54,075 bases of DNA from an uncultured Caldimonas sp. (GCF_946480305.1 NZ_CAMLJQ010000026.1:1-54075); one strand, 5' to 3'. Numbered from the stretch's first letter, positions 42,627 through 51,979 are shown. A program made the numbers and translations. The notes: a model not told the origin generated them from the letters alone.

Positions 42627-44018
42627 TCAGGCCGCCAACCTGCGCCGCCCGCCCAGCGGCAACCGCACCACCACCTGCGCGCCGCCCTCGCGCGACTGGC
42701 CGAACTCCAGCACCCCGCCTGCCAGGGAGGCTCGTTCACGCATGTTGCGCAGCCCGCTCGCACCCGGACGCGGCTCGCCGGGGCCGATGCCGTCGTCGGT
42801 GATGCACAGGCGATACGCGTCGTCCTGCGCTCCGGCCTCGATGGCGATCCGGCTCGCACGTGCGTGCCGGTACACGTTGACGAGCGCTTCCTGAAGGATG
42901 CGGAACAGCTGGTTCGTCTGCAGCGGTGTCAGGCGCTCGTCGTCGGTCACATCGACCACGATCGCGAGGCCGGACTGCTGCGACAGCGTCTGCGCGTGGT
43001 GCTCGACGGCGGCGGAAAAGCCCAGGTCATCGAGCAGTGGCGGTCGCAACTCGGCTGCGATCCGACGTGCGGTTGCGGTGGCCTCGGCCAGCAGTTGCAG
43101 CAACTGGTTGTAGGCGCCGGCCCTTTGCTTGGGGTCCGACATGCCTCGCAACCGCTCGACGAGCATCTGCATGGCCGCGACGATCTGGCCGCATTGGTCG
43201 TGCACCTCGCGCGCGATGCGGCGGCGTTCGGCCTCGATGCTCTGGTCCAGCTCGCTGACGAACTCCGCCAGCTCGTCGCGAGCCTGCAGCGCTTCGCGCG
43301 TGCGGGCGTCCACGGCGGCTTCCAGGTCGCCGTTCATCGCCTGCAAGCGGGCCTCCGCCACGTCACGTCGACGGCGCTCGCGCGAGACCAGCCACACGGA
43401 CCACAGCAGCAGCAGGGAGCCCAGCAGGCCCATGCCGATGACGCGCGAGCGTGCCCGCGCCTGCACCGCGTCGATCTCCCGGTCCCAGCCGTCGACCCGC
43501 CGGGCCTGCTGCGCCCCCAGTTCGCCGAGCGTGGCCCGCAGCCTGTCCATCAGTGCCTTGCCCTGCCCGAATCGCGGCTGATGAATGCTGGGATCGAAGG
43601 CGCTCGACCGCCGCATGGCGATGTTGCGGTCCAGGTGCTCGATGCGTTGGGCCAGCAGGGCCTCGAGTTCGCCATGCAACGCGTCCGGGCCGGCTTGCCC
43701 GCGGGTGTCCTGCCTCGACGACAGTTGCCCGTAGTGCTGCATCACGTGTTGACGCGCCTCCTCGTAAGGCACCAGAAAACTCTCGTTGCCGGTCAACAGG
43801 AAACCGCGGTGGTGGGTCTCCATGTCGACGATATCGCCGAGCGTCTGCTCGATGAGCTGGAGCACCTCCGCCGCACGCTCCCGCTCGTTCTGGGCGGCGA
43901 TCACGTTCTGCGTGGCGCGGTAGCTGGTCCAGGACACGAAGGCGAACGCGAGCAGGCTTGCCAGCATGAGAGCGGCAACGTGCCAGGTCTTCGTGGGCTG
44001 GTGCCTGATGATCGCCAT
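42627..44018 (-). CDS. CHASE3-like sensor histidine kinase (HisKA_3 family), orphan
   Basis: 463 aa. Membrane segment 1 (about 13-33, VAALMLASLLAFAFVSW), a CHASE3-type periplasmic helical domain (DIVDMETHHRGFLLTGNESF is diagnostic), membrane segment 2 (about 190-208), a coiled linker, the phospho-acceptor helix with H273 (IAREVHDQCGQI), and a HATPase domain (LQEALVNVYRHARA, ITDDGIGPG, GLRNMRERA). No response regulator gene is adjacent. It could partner the orphan regulator at 15035. The signal is unknown. Confidence 0.92.
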   Translation of the reverse strand: MAIIRHQPTKTWHVAALMLASLLAFAFVSWTSYRATQNVIAAQNERERAAEVLQLIEQTLGDIVDMETHHRGFLLTGNESFLVPYEEARQHVMQHYGQLSSRQDTRGQAGPDALHGELEALLAQRIEHLDRNIAMRRSSAFDPSIHQPRFGQGKALMDRLRATLGELGAQQARRVDGWDREIDAVQARARSRVIGMGLLGSLLLLWSVWLVSRERRRRDVAEARLQAMNGDLEAAVDARTREALQARDELAEFVSELDQSIEAERRRIAREVHDQCGQIVAAMQMLVERLRGMSDPKQRAGAYNQLLQLLAEATATARRIAAELRPPLLDDLGFSAAVEHHAQTLSQQSGLAIVVDVTDDERLTPLQTNQLFRILQEALVNVYRHARASRIAIEAGAQDDAYRLCITDDGIGPGEPRPGASGLRNMRERASLAGGVLEFGQSREGGAQVVVRLPLGGRRRLAA

Positions 44019-44179
44019 CCAACACTCCTCGATGCACCTCGACTATCGGTGCTCAGGCTTCACGACGGTTTGACGCCGCGCAAGGCCGCGCGCGCCTGCC
44101 GTGCGCGGCCGGGCAGCCTGCACGCTGGCGGTGAGCCCCGACGGGCCCGAGGTTGCCGCGGCAGCTGCGAGCACCGTCA

Positions 44180-44193
44180 TTGACGTGCGTCAC
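44180..44193 (+). promoter_or_regulatory. FNR-like box TTGAC-GTGC-GTCAC
   Basis: AATCAT (44216-44221) is 22 nt downstream, 31 bp before the ftsH-like ATG. Confidence 0.55.
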
Positions 44194-44251
44194 GGCGAAC
44201 GACGGCCGCGCCGCCAATCATGTGCGCATTCATTCGGCAGAGAGCCCGGCC

Positions 44252-46111
44252 ATGGCACCGCAACGCAACACCACCTCCTTCACCGTCGTCTACGCCGTGC
44301 TGGCCTTGCTCGCGGTGGTGTTCCTGCAGAGCCTGTGGGCGGAATACCGGGCGGTGCAACCGCTGGCCTACAGCGAGTTCCTCACACAGCTGCGCAACGG
44401 CAATGTGGAGTCGATCGCCGTCTCGGCGAACGCGATCGAGGGCAAGCTGAAGCTGCCGCTGCCCGACGGTCGCGACCGGTTTGTCACGACGCGGGTCGAG
44501 ACCGACCTGGCCGCCGAGCTGGACCGGTACCCGGTGAAGTTCTCCGGCGTGATCGAAAGCACGCTGCTGCGCGACATCCTCGGCTGGGTGGTGCCGATGG
44601 CCGTGTTCGCGATGATCTGGTTCTTCCTGATCGGTCGCTTGCAGCAGCGGGGCGGCGCAGGCGGCGGGCTGCTGTCGCTCGGCAAGAGCAAGGCCCGGGT
44701 CTACGTGGAGACGGACACCAAGGTCACGTTCGACGACGTCGCCGGCGTCGACGAGGCGAAGGCGGAGCTGGAAGAGGTGGTCGGCTTCCTGAAAGACCCG
44801 CAGCGCTACGGCCGGCTGGGAGCACGGCTGCCGCGCGGGGTGCTGCTCGTCGGCCCACCGGGCACCGGCAAGACGTTGCTGGCGCGCGCCGTGGCCGGCG
44901 AGGCCGGGGTGCCGTTCTTCTCGATCAACGGCTCGGAGTTCGTCGAGCTGTTCGTGGGGCTGGGTGCGGCGCGTGTGCGCGACCTGTTCGAGGAAGCACG
45001 CAAGCAGGCGCCGGCCATCATCTTCATCGACGAGATCGACGCGCTGGGACGGGCGCGCGGCGCCTTCGGCGGCTTCGGCGGGCAGGACGAGAAGGAGCAG
45101 ACGCTCAACCAGCTGCTCGCCGAACTCGACGGCTTCGACCCGCGTTCGGGCCTGGTGCTGCTGGCCGCGACCAACCGGCCGGAGATTCTGGACCCCGCAC
45201 TGCTGCGCGCCGGCCGCTTCGACCGGCAGGTGCTGGTGGACCGGCCCGACCGCATCGGCCGCGTGCAGATCCTGAAGGTGCACACGCGCAAGATCACGCT
45301 GGCGGCGGGTGTCGACCTGGACGACGTGGCCGGCCTCACGCCGGGCTTCTGCGGCGCGGACCTCGCCAACCTCGTCAACGAGGCGGCGCTGCAGGCCACC
45401 CGGCGAGACCATGCCGCGGTGGAACTCGGTGACTTCACCACCGCGATCGAGCGCATCGTCGCCGGGCTTGAAAAGCGCAACCGGCTGCTGAACGCGCAGG
45501 AGAGGGCGGTGGTGGCGCACCACGAGATGGGCCATGCGTTGGTGGCGATGTCGCTGCCGGGGCAGGACCCGGTGCAGAAGATCTCGATCATTCCGCGCGG
45601 CATCGGCACGCTCGGCTACACGCTGCAGCGCCCGACCGAAGACCGCTATCTGATGACGCGCCGCGAGCTCGAAAACAAGATGGCCGTGCTGCTGGGCGGG
45701 CGTGCCGCGGAGCAGCTCGTGTTCGGTGAACTCTCCACCGGCGCGGCGGACGACCTCGCCAAGGTGGCCGACATCGCGCGCGCCATCGTGGCCCGCTACG
45801 GCATGGACGACAGCGTCGGCCCGCTTGCATATGAAACCGAGCGCGCCCCCTTGCTCGGCTTCGACGGGCCGATGGGCATGCAGCAGCGTTCGTACTCGGA
45901 GGCCACCGCGCGCGAGATCGACCTGGCCTCGCGCCGGCTCGTCGAGTCGGTGTTCGCACGCAGCCTCTCGATCCTGCAGGGGCGACGCCTGCAACTGGAG
46001 CAGGGCGCCCGCCTGTTGCTGGAAAAGGAAACGCTGTCGGAGCCGGAGCTGCGCGAGCTGTTGGAGTCGGGGCGGCAAGCCGTGCGACCGCATCTGACAG
46101 CGCACGCCTGA
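44252..46111 (+). CDS. ftsH: FtsH-type ATP-dependent zinc metalloprotease
   Basis: 619 aa. Two membrane segments (about 11-28 and 112-130), AAA+ domain with Walker A GPPGTGKT (201-208), Walker [15 protein letters not shown] region [20 protein letters not shown], then the protease site HEMGH (H424, E425, H428). It extracts and degrades membrane and regulatory proteins. Length is near that of E. coli FtsH (644). Here it is not beside rrmJ/folP, as the housekeeping copy usually is, but fused into an operon with a magnesium-type P-ATPase (TGATG overlap), so it is probably an extra stress-specific copy. Confidence 0.95.
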   Translation: MAPQRNTTSFTVVYAVLALLAVVFLQSLWAEYRAVQPLAYSEFLTQLRNGNVESIAVSANAIEGKLKLPLPDGRDRFVTTRVETDLAAELDRYPVKFSGVIESTLLRDILGWVVPMAVFAMIWFFLIGRLQQRGGAGGGLLSLGKSKARVYVETDTKVTFDDVAGVDEAKAELEEVVGFLKDPQRYGRLGARLPRGVLLVGPPGTGKTLLARAVAGEAGVPFFSINGSEFVELFVGLGAARVRDLFEEARKQAPAIIFIDEIDALGRARGAFGGFGGQDEKEQTLNQLLAELDGFDPRSGLVLLAATNRPEILDPALLRAGRFDRQVLVDRPDRIGRVQILKVHTRKITLAAGVDLDDVAGLTPGFCGADLANLVNEAALQATRRDHAAVELGDFTTAIERIVAGLEKRNRLLNAQERAVVAHHEMGHALVAMSLPGQDPVQKISIIPRGIGTLGYTLQRPTEDRYLMTRRELENKMAVLLGGRAAEQLVFGELSTGAADDLAKVADIARAIVARYGMDDSVGPLAYETERAPLLGFDGPMGMQQRSYSEATAREIDLASRRLVESVFARSLSILQGRRLQLEQGARLLLEKETLSEPELRELLESGRQAVRPHLTAHA

Positions 46112-48663
46112 TGAGCCCCGCCTACTGGTGCGTGCCGGCGCAGGAGCTGATGCGCCAGCTGGGCAGCGGCACCGAGGGGTTGAGCGAACGGGAGGCGGCC
46201 CGCCTGCTGAAAGCACGCGGCCCGAACGAGGTGGCGGGTGACGCGCAAGAGAGCGCCTGGCTGCTGGTGCGGCGGCAGTTCGCGAGCCCGCTGGTGCTGA
46301 TCCTCGTGTTCGCCGCGGCCGTGTCGATGGCATTGCGCGACTGGGTCGAGGCGGGCATCGTGCTGTTCATCGTGGGATGCAGCGGCGCGTTGGGCTTCCT
46401 CCAGGAGTACCGCGCGTCGACGGCGCTCGCGCGGCTGCGGCGGCGCTTGGCGCTGAGCTCGAAGGTGCGCCGCGATGGCGTGGTGCGCAGCGTGCCGGCC
46501 GCATCGCTGGTGCCGGGCGACGTGGTGCTGCTCAGTGCCGGCAACCTGGTGCCGGCAGACGGCGTGGTCATCGCCGCCCGGGACTTCCTGGTGACCGAGG
46601 CAAGCCTGACCGGCGAGTCCTTTCCGGTCGAGAAGCGCCCCGGCGTGCTGCCCGAAGACACGCCGCTGCCAGCGCGCAGCAACTGTGCCTACCTCGGCAC
46701 GTCGGTGCGCAGCGGCACGGCCGAGCTGCTGGTGCTGCGCTGCGGGCGCGACACCGAACTCGGCACACTCTCCGGTCGCCTGCTGGTGCAACGCCCGGAA
46801 ACCGAGTTCGCCCGCGGGCTGCGGCAGTTCGGCAATGCCTTGCTGCGCATCATGTTCGTGATGGTGCTCGCCTCGTTGACGGTGAACCTGCTGCTCGCGA
46901 GGCCGGCGCTCGATGCCTTGCTGTTCGCGGTCGCGCTGGCCGTGGGGCTGTCGCCCGAACTGCTGCCGGCCATCGTGACCGTGACGCTGTCGAAGGGGGC
47001 CCGGGTGCTGTCCCGGCGCGGCGTGCTGGTCAAGCGCCTGGAGGCGGTCGAGCACCTCGGCTGCATCGACGTGCTGTGCACCGACAAGACCGGCACCCTG
47101 ACCGAAGGCAGCATGCGCCTGGCCAGCGCCGTGGACACCGACGACGCGCCGAGCGCAGAGGTGCGCTGCCTCGGTTGTCTCAACGCACTGTTCCAGACGG
47201 GCATCGAGAACCCGCTGGACCAAGCGCTGGTGGCGGCCGCAGCGGATGCCGGCGTCGGCACCGACGGCTGGCGCAAGCTCGACGAGATTCCATACGACTT
47301 CATCCGCCGGCGCTTGACGGTCGCGCTGGCCGATGCCGAGGGCGACGTGCTCCTCGTGACCAAGGGCGCCGTGAGCGAGGTGCTGGCCGTGTGTTCGTCC
47401 CGTGCGCGGATGCAGCGTGCCGAACCGCTTGGCGATGCCGAGCGCGCTTCGCTGCTGGACGGCCAGCGAGCCGCCGGCGAGCGGGGGCTGCGCGTGCTGG
47501 CCGTGGCGTGGCGGCGCGTGCCGCTGCAGCCGACGTACTCGCACGACGACGAGACCGGCATGACCCTGGCCGGCTTTCTGCTGTTCGACGACCCGCCCCG
47601 CGCGGATGCGAAGGCGGCGGTGCGCCGCATGGCCGACGACGGCATTGCGCTGAAGGTGATCAGCGGCGACAACCGCCACGTGTGCGCCTATGTTGCGCGG
47701 GCCGTCGGCATCGATGCCGGGGCCATGCTCACTGGCGCCGAGATCGCTGCGATGAAGGACGAGGCGCTGTGGCAGCGCGCCGCCGTCACCAGCCTGTTCG
47801 CCGAGGTCGACCCGCAGCAGAAGGAGCGCATCGTGCGGGCGCTGCAGAAGCGCGGCCACTCGGTGGGCTACCTGGGCGACGGCATCAACGACGTGCCGCC
47901 GCTGCACGCGGCCGACGTCGGCATTTCGGTCGACACCGCCGTCGATGCGGCGCGCGAGAGCGCCGACCTCGTGCTGCTGAAGCACGACCTGCGTCCCCTG
48001 CACCAGGGCGTGCTGCAGGGACGGCGCACGTTCTCGAACACGCTCAAGTACATCTGCATCACCACCAGCGCGAGCTTCGGCAACATGGTCAGCATGGCGC
48101 TGTCCTCGCTGTTCCTGCCATTCCTGCCCTTGCTGGCCAAGCAGATCCTGCTCAACAACCTGTTGTCGGATCTGCCGGCGCTGGCGATCTCCACCGACAG
48201 GGTCGACGCGCGCGACACCGCCCGGCCCCAACGCTGGAACATGGCCGAGCTGCGCCGTTTCATGCTGGTGTTCGGATTGCTCAGCACGGCGTTCGACCTG
48301 CTGACCTTTGCCTTGCTGCTGCGGGTGGTAGGCGCCGACGAGCCGGCCTTCCGGACGGCGTGGTTCGTGATTTCGCTGCTGACCGAACTGGGCGTGGTGC
48401 TGGTCCTGCGCACGCGGGGGCCGGTGTGGCGCAGCCGGGCCGCACCGATGCTCGTCGTCGCCACCATCGCCGGCGTGGCGGCAGCGCTGGTGGCGCCCTA
48501 TGCGGGATGGGCGTCCACGGTGTTCGGCTTTGTTCCGCTGCCGTCGTCGGTGCTGCTGGTGTTGCTGCTGGTGCTGCTCGGGTATCTCGGCGCCACCGAA
48601 TGGGCGAAGGGGCGCTTCTATCGGTCGGCCTGCGGCCACGCCGGGCGAAGCGTGCGCGACTGA
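46111..48663 (+). CDS. P-type cation ATPase, MgtA-like (P3B)
   Basis: 850 aa. Actuator loop TEASLTGESFPVEKRPG, M4 motif GLSPELLPAIVTVTLSKGA (typical of magnesium transporters MgtA/MgtB), phosphorylation site DKTGTLTEG with D325, hinge GYLGDGINDVPPLHAADVG, and about 10 membrane segments. It probably imports Mg2+ or a similar divalent cation. The start ATG shares one base with the ftsH stop (TGATG), indicating translational coupling. No magnesium-sensing leader is visible, since the gene sits directly behind ftsH. Confidence 0.93.
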   Translation: MSPAYWCVPAQELMRQLGSGTEGLSEREAARLLKARGPNEVAGDAQESAWLLVRRQFASPLVLILVFAAAVSMALRDWVEAGIVLFIVGCSGALGFLQEYRASTALARLRRRLALSSKVRRDGVVRSVPAASLVPGDVVLLSAGNLVPADGVVIAARDFLVTEASLTGESFPVEKRPGVLPEDTPLPARSNCAYLGTSVRSGTAELLVLRCGRDTELGTLSGRLLVQRPETEFARGLRQFGNALLRIMFVMVLASLTVNLLLARPALDALLFAVALAVGLSPELLPAIVTVTLSKGARVLSRRGVLVKRLEAVEHLGCIDVLCTDKTGTLTEGSMRLASAVDTDDAPSAEVRCLGCLNALFQTGIENPLDQALVAAAADAGVGTDGWRKLDEIPYDFIRRRLTVALADAEGDVLLVTKGAVSEVLAVCSSRARMQRAEPLGDAERASLLDGQRAAGERGLRVLAVAWRRVPLQPTYSHDDETGMTLAGFLLFDDPPRADAKAAVRRMADDGIALKVISGDNRHVCAYVARAVGIDAGAMLTGAEIAAMKDEALWQRAAVTSLFAEVDPQQKERIVRALQKRGHSVGYLGDGINDVPPLHAADVGISVDTAVDAARESADLVLLKHDLRPLHQGVLQGRRTFSNTLKYICITTSASFGNMVSMALSSLFLPFLPLLAKQILLNNLLSDLPALAISTDRVDARDTARPQRWNMAELRRFMLVFGLLSTAFDLLTFALLLRVVGADEPAFRTAWFVISLLTELGVVLVLRTRGPVWRSRAAPMLVVATIAGVAAALVAPYAGWASTVFGFVPLPSSVLLVLLLVLLGYLGATEWAKGRFYRSACGHAGRSVRD

Positions 48664-48677
48664 TTGACTTTCCTCAG
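48664..48677 (+). promoter_or_regulatory. FNR-like box TTGAC-TTTC-CTCAG
   Basis: CACACT (48699-48704) begins exactly 21 nt downstream; the 7832 site has the same hexamer at the same distance. The box starts directly after the ATPase stop codon. Confidence 0.58.
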
Positions 48678-48739
48678 CACCTCCTCGGGCCCGCATCCCA
48701 CACTTGGCTGCATCGAGGGCAAATGCGCGGGTGGTGTCC

Positions 48740-49138
48740 ATGAAAGCAGCTTGGGTGGTCGTCGCGAACCCGGCGCGCGCGCGCCTGTTCGAGCGCCGTC
48801 AAGGCGAGATGAGGCTGCAGCCGCTGGCGTACTTTTCGCGTGCGCAGGGAAACCATCGGGCACCGCAGGCGGGGCACGCCGCGACGGGTGCCGACACCGG
48901 AAACCTGGTGACCGAGGTGAGCCGCTTCCTGAACCACGGTGTTGCCCGGGATCAATGCGGCGGCCTGGTGATGCTCGCGCCCGAGGACGTGCTGGGCGCG
49001 CTGCTTGCGCAGCTGACGCCGGCGTCGCTCAAGTCGATCAGGTTCGAGGCGCCCGTCGACTTCACGGTGCTGACGACCAGCGAACTCGAGGAGCGGCTGG
49101 CCGACTTCGAGGCAGCGAACCGCGGGGAGCGCCAGTAG
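48740..49138 (+). CDS. host-attachment-like protein (PF10116 / baeRF-like), copy 2
   Basis: 132 aa. WVVVANPARARLFERRQGEM at the N-terminus, a charged middle, GGLVMLAPEDVLGALLAQLT and a C-terminal DFTVLTTSELEERL helix. Shorter than copy 1 (12509) but with the same order. Possibly ribosome-associated; the family's own name comes from an old plant-attachment phenotype. First gene of a probable operon with the second P-type ATPase. Confidence 0.72.
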   Translation: MKAAWVVVANPARARLFERRQGEMRLQPLAYFSRAQGNHRAPQAGHAATGADTGNLVTEVSRFLNHGVARDQCGGLVMLAPEDVLGALLAQLTPASLKSIRFEAPVDFTVLTTSELEERLADFEAANRGERQ

Positions 49139-49225
49139 CGGCAGCGGGCACGGCGTCGAGCCGGCAGCAGGGTGAATTGCGCTGCGTCAAGCTCGCCGCA
49201 TGCGATGCCGGCGATACATGCGGCC

Positions 49226-51688
49226 ATGTCCGACGATGCCCTTCCAGACCCCGGCCCGCAGGGCCTGAGCGAATCGCAGGCACAGGCCCTGCGTGCCCGC
49301 CACGGTGCCAACCTGCTGCCGCAGGCGCGCCGGCGCAGCCTCGTGCGTATCGCCTGGAGCGCCTTCACCCAGCCGATGTTCCTGCTGTTGCTGGTCACGG
49401 CCACCGTGTACGCGCTGCTCGGCGAGGGCACCGACGCGGCGCTGCTGTTCGCGTCCGTGCTGGCCGTGGGAGGGTTGTCGATCTACCAGGAACACCGCAC
49501 CGAGCGCGTGCTGCATGCCCTGAAGAACCTGTCGAGTCCCCGCTGCACGGTGATCCGCGAGGGCCGCGCGCGGCGGGTCAGCAGCATCGAGCTCGTGCCT
49601 GGTGACCGCATGAGGGTGGACGAGGGCGACCGCCTCGCGGCCGATGCCCGGTTGGTGGAAAGCAGCGGCCTGCAGGTCGACGAGTCGCAGCTCACCGGCG
49701 AATCCCAACCCGTCGCCAAGCGCGCCGGCGGCCCGGCGGAGGCCGCGCGCTTGAGTGCCGGCAGCCTGGTGGTGCAGGGCGACGGCATGGCCGTGGTGAC
49801 CGCCACGGGCGCCGAGACGGCGCTGGGGCGTATCGGCGGCTCGCTGCGGCAACTCGAGCCGCCCCCCAGCCGCCTGCAGCAGGAGCTGAAGCGGCTCGTG
49901 CAGGCGGTGGCGGTGCTGGCCTTGCTCACGTGCGTGATCGCGACGGTGGTGTATGCCCTGCGTGAAGGCTCGTGGACGGCCGGGTTGCTGGTCGGCCTCA
50001 CGCTGGCGATGTCACTCATCCCCGAGGAGTTCGGCGTGGTGTGGACCGTGATGCTGACGCTCGGCGCCTGGCGGCTCGCCAAGGTGCAGGTGCTGACGCG
50101 GCAGGCCCAGGCCGTCGAGGCGCTGGGGACGGTGACCGTGCTGTGCGTCGACAAGACCGGCACCCTCACGCACAACCGCATGACGGTGGTCTCGCTGCAT
50201 GACGGCGAGGCGGAAGGTCGCCTGCCTGCCGACGGCGAGAGCCAGGTCACGCTGCTGGAGACCGCCGCGATGGCGAGCGTGCGCAACGGCATCGAGCCGA
50301 TGGACCGCGCCATCTTCGCCGCCAGGGGCGACAGCGCCGGCGACCCACCGGGATGGACGCGCGGGCCGCACCAGGGCGTGCGCGATGGCCGCCCGTACGT
50401 CGTTCACTGGTGGCACACGGCCGAGGGTGACGCACAGGCTGCCGTCAAGGGCGCCCCGGAGCGGGTGCTCGCGATGTGCCGCCCGGACCCGCCCTGCACC
50501 GCGCTGCTGGCGGCCGCCGAACGCTGGGCCGCGCAAGGGCTGCGCGTGCTGGCGGTGGCCCGGGCACGAGCCGCTGCCGTGGCGGCCGACGGCGGCTTGC
50601 CCGAGGGCCCCGCGCTGCAGGCCGTGGGGCTGGTCGGCTTCATGGACCCCATGCGCGAGGAGGTGCCGCAAGCCGTGGCCCAGTGCCGCGAGGCCGGCGT
50701 GCGGGTCGTCATGATCACCGGCGATTCGCCAGTGACGGCGCGGGCCATTGCCCGCCAGGCGGGCTTGCTGGACGACGAGGCGGCATCCGTGCTCACGGGA
50801 TCGCAGCTGGCGGAGCTTTCGAACCTGCAGATGCGCGAGGTGCTGCAGCGCACGCGAGTGTTCGCGCGCGTGGACCCCGCGCAGAAGCTGCGCATCGTGC
50901 AAACGCTGCAGGAGCTGGGCGAGATCGTCGCGATGACCGGCGACGGCGTCAATGACGCACCGGCACTGCGCGCGGCCGATATCGGCGTGGCGATGGGGCA
51001 GCGCGGCACGGATGTGGCGCGCGAGGCGGCCGCATTGGTGCTGCTGGACGACAACTTCGCCTCGATGGTGCATGCGGTGCGCGCCGGCCGGCGCATCTTC
51101 ATCAATCTGCGCAAGGCGCTCGGCTACCTGTTCGCGGTGCACGTGCCGATCGCCGGCGTGTCGCTGATGCCGGTGGTCCTGGGCGGGCCGGTGCTGCTGG
51201 TGCCGTTGCACGTGGTGCTGCTGGAGCTGATCATCGACCCGGCCTGTTCGCTGGTGTTCGAGGCCGAGCCGGAGCCCGACGATTGCATGCGCGTGCCGCC
51301 GAGGAGCCCGCACTCCCGGCTGTTTTCGTTCAAGGACGCAGCGCAGGCACTGGCCGTCGGCGCCACGGCGTTTGCCGGCGTGGTGCTGCTGCAATGGGCC
51401 GGCCGCAGGGCCGGTGCCTCGCACGAGATGCTGCGCTTCGCGAGCCTGGGCGGCATCGTCGCCGGCAATCTGCTGATGCTGCTGTGGTTCCGGGGGCTGC
51501 AGCGCCACCATGACCACACCAACCGCGCCTTCAACGCGTTGCTGGTGGGGATCGGATTGGTATGGCTTGCGCTGCTTGCCGTGCCGGGGGTGGGCAGCGT
51601 GTTCGGCCTGCCCACGCAACTGCCTGCGGTGTGGCCGCTCGGTGCTGCAGCCGTTGCACTGTGGGGTGTCTGGCGGCTGAGAGGTTGA
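49226..51688 (+). CDS. P-type cation ATPase, Ca2+-type (P2)
   Basis: 820 aa. Actuator VDESQLTGESQPVAKRAGG, M4 motif MSLIPEEFGVVWTVMLTLGA (PEEF-type), D309 in DKTGTLTHN, MTGDGVNDAPALRAADIGVAM hinge region, and about 10 membrane segments. A Ca2+ or related exporter is likely; CtpF of the DosR regulon is of this broad class. Start uncertain: ATG 49226 (MSDDALPDP) is used, ATG 49205 is possible; neither has a strong Shine-Dalgarno. It follows copy 2 of the PF10116-like gene by 87 bp on the same strand. Confidence 0.9.
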   Translation: MSDDALPDPGPQGLSESQAQALRARHGANLLPQARRRSLVRIAWSAFTQPMFLLLLVTATVYALLGEGTDAALLFASVLAVGGLSIYQEHRTERVLHALKNLSSPRCTVIREGRARRVSSIELVPGDRMRVDEGDRLAADARLVESSGLQVDESQLTGESQPVAKRAGGPAEAARLSAGSLVVQGDGMAVVTATGAETALGRIGGSLRQLEPPPSRLQQELKRLVQAVAVLALLTCVIATVVYALREGSWTAGLLVGLTLAMSLIPEEFGVVWTVMLTLGAWRLAKVQVLTRQAQAVEALGTVTVLCVDKTGTLTHNRMTVVSLHDGEAEGRLPADGESQVTLLETAAMASVRNGIEPMDRAIFAARGDSAGDPPGWTRGPHQGVRDGRPYVVHWWHTAEGDAQAAVKGAPERVLAMCRPDPPCTALLAAAERWAAQGLRVLAVARARAAAVAADGGLPEGPALQAVGLVGFMDPMREEVPQAVAQCREAGVRVVMITGDSPVTARAIARQAGLLDDEAASVLTGSQLAELSNLQMREVLQRTRVFARVDPAQKLRIVQTLQELGEIVAMTGDGVNDAPALRAADIGVAMGQRGTDVAREAAALVLLDDNFASMVHAVRAGRRIFINLRKALGYLFAVHVPIAGVSLMPVVLGGPVLLVPLHVVLLELIIDPACSLVFEAEPEPDDCMRVPPRSPHSRLFSFKDAAQALAVGATAFAGVVLLQWAGRRAGASHEMLRFASLGGIVAGNLLMLLWFRGLQRHHDHTNRAFNALLVGIGLVWLALLAVPGVGSVFGLPTQLPAVWPLGAAAVALWGVWRLRG

Positions 51689-51756
51689 GAGGGCGGGCAG
51701 GGCGACGTGAGTCGTGCGATACGTCGACCCTGGCCCGTGTCCGTCTGCCGCGAGCC

Positions 51757-51770
51757 TTGATCGCCGTCAA
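51757..51770 (+). promoter_or_regulatory. FNR-like box TTGAT-CGCC-GTCAA
   Basis: AAGAAT (51793-51798) is 22 nt downstream. The lipoprotein ATG is at 51976, so the predicted transcript carries a leader of about 170 nt. Confidence 0.55.
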
Positions 51771-51844
51771 AGCCTGGCAGGGCGCGGCCGCAAAGAATGA
51801 GGCACCGTCGGCACCTGTGCTGGCCGCTCTCCACACGCATCACG

Positions 51845-51979
51845 ATGAAACGCCTCACTGGATTTCCTGTTCCACGCACCCTGCGAGCCATGCATGGCCC
51901 GTCGCATCCCATCGACACTCGTCGGCTGCCTGCGCTCGCGAGTGCGGTGCCCGTGCCCTTCCAGGGAGCCACGCGATGA
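51845..51979 (+). CDS. possible small leader ORF coupled to the lipoprotein gene
   Basis: 44 codons (MKRLTGFPVPRTLRAMHG and on) in the long leader. Its TGA (51977-51979) overlaps the ATG of the next gene at 51976 (ATGA). No good Shine-Dalgarno and no recognisable family, so it may be chance in GC-rich DNA. Confidence 0.25.
   Translation: MKRLTGFPVPRTLRAMHGPSHPIDTRRLPALASAVPVPFQGATR

Noticed and set aside
45796..48741. Very long minus-strand reading frame (about 980 codons) opposite FtsH and the MgtA-like ATPase
   Set aside because: Its translation is low-complexity His/Arg/Gln-rich sequence without domains. Such frames arise opposite GC-rich genes; the plus-strand genes have full catalytic motifs.
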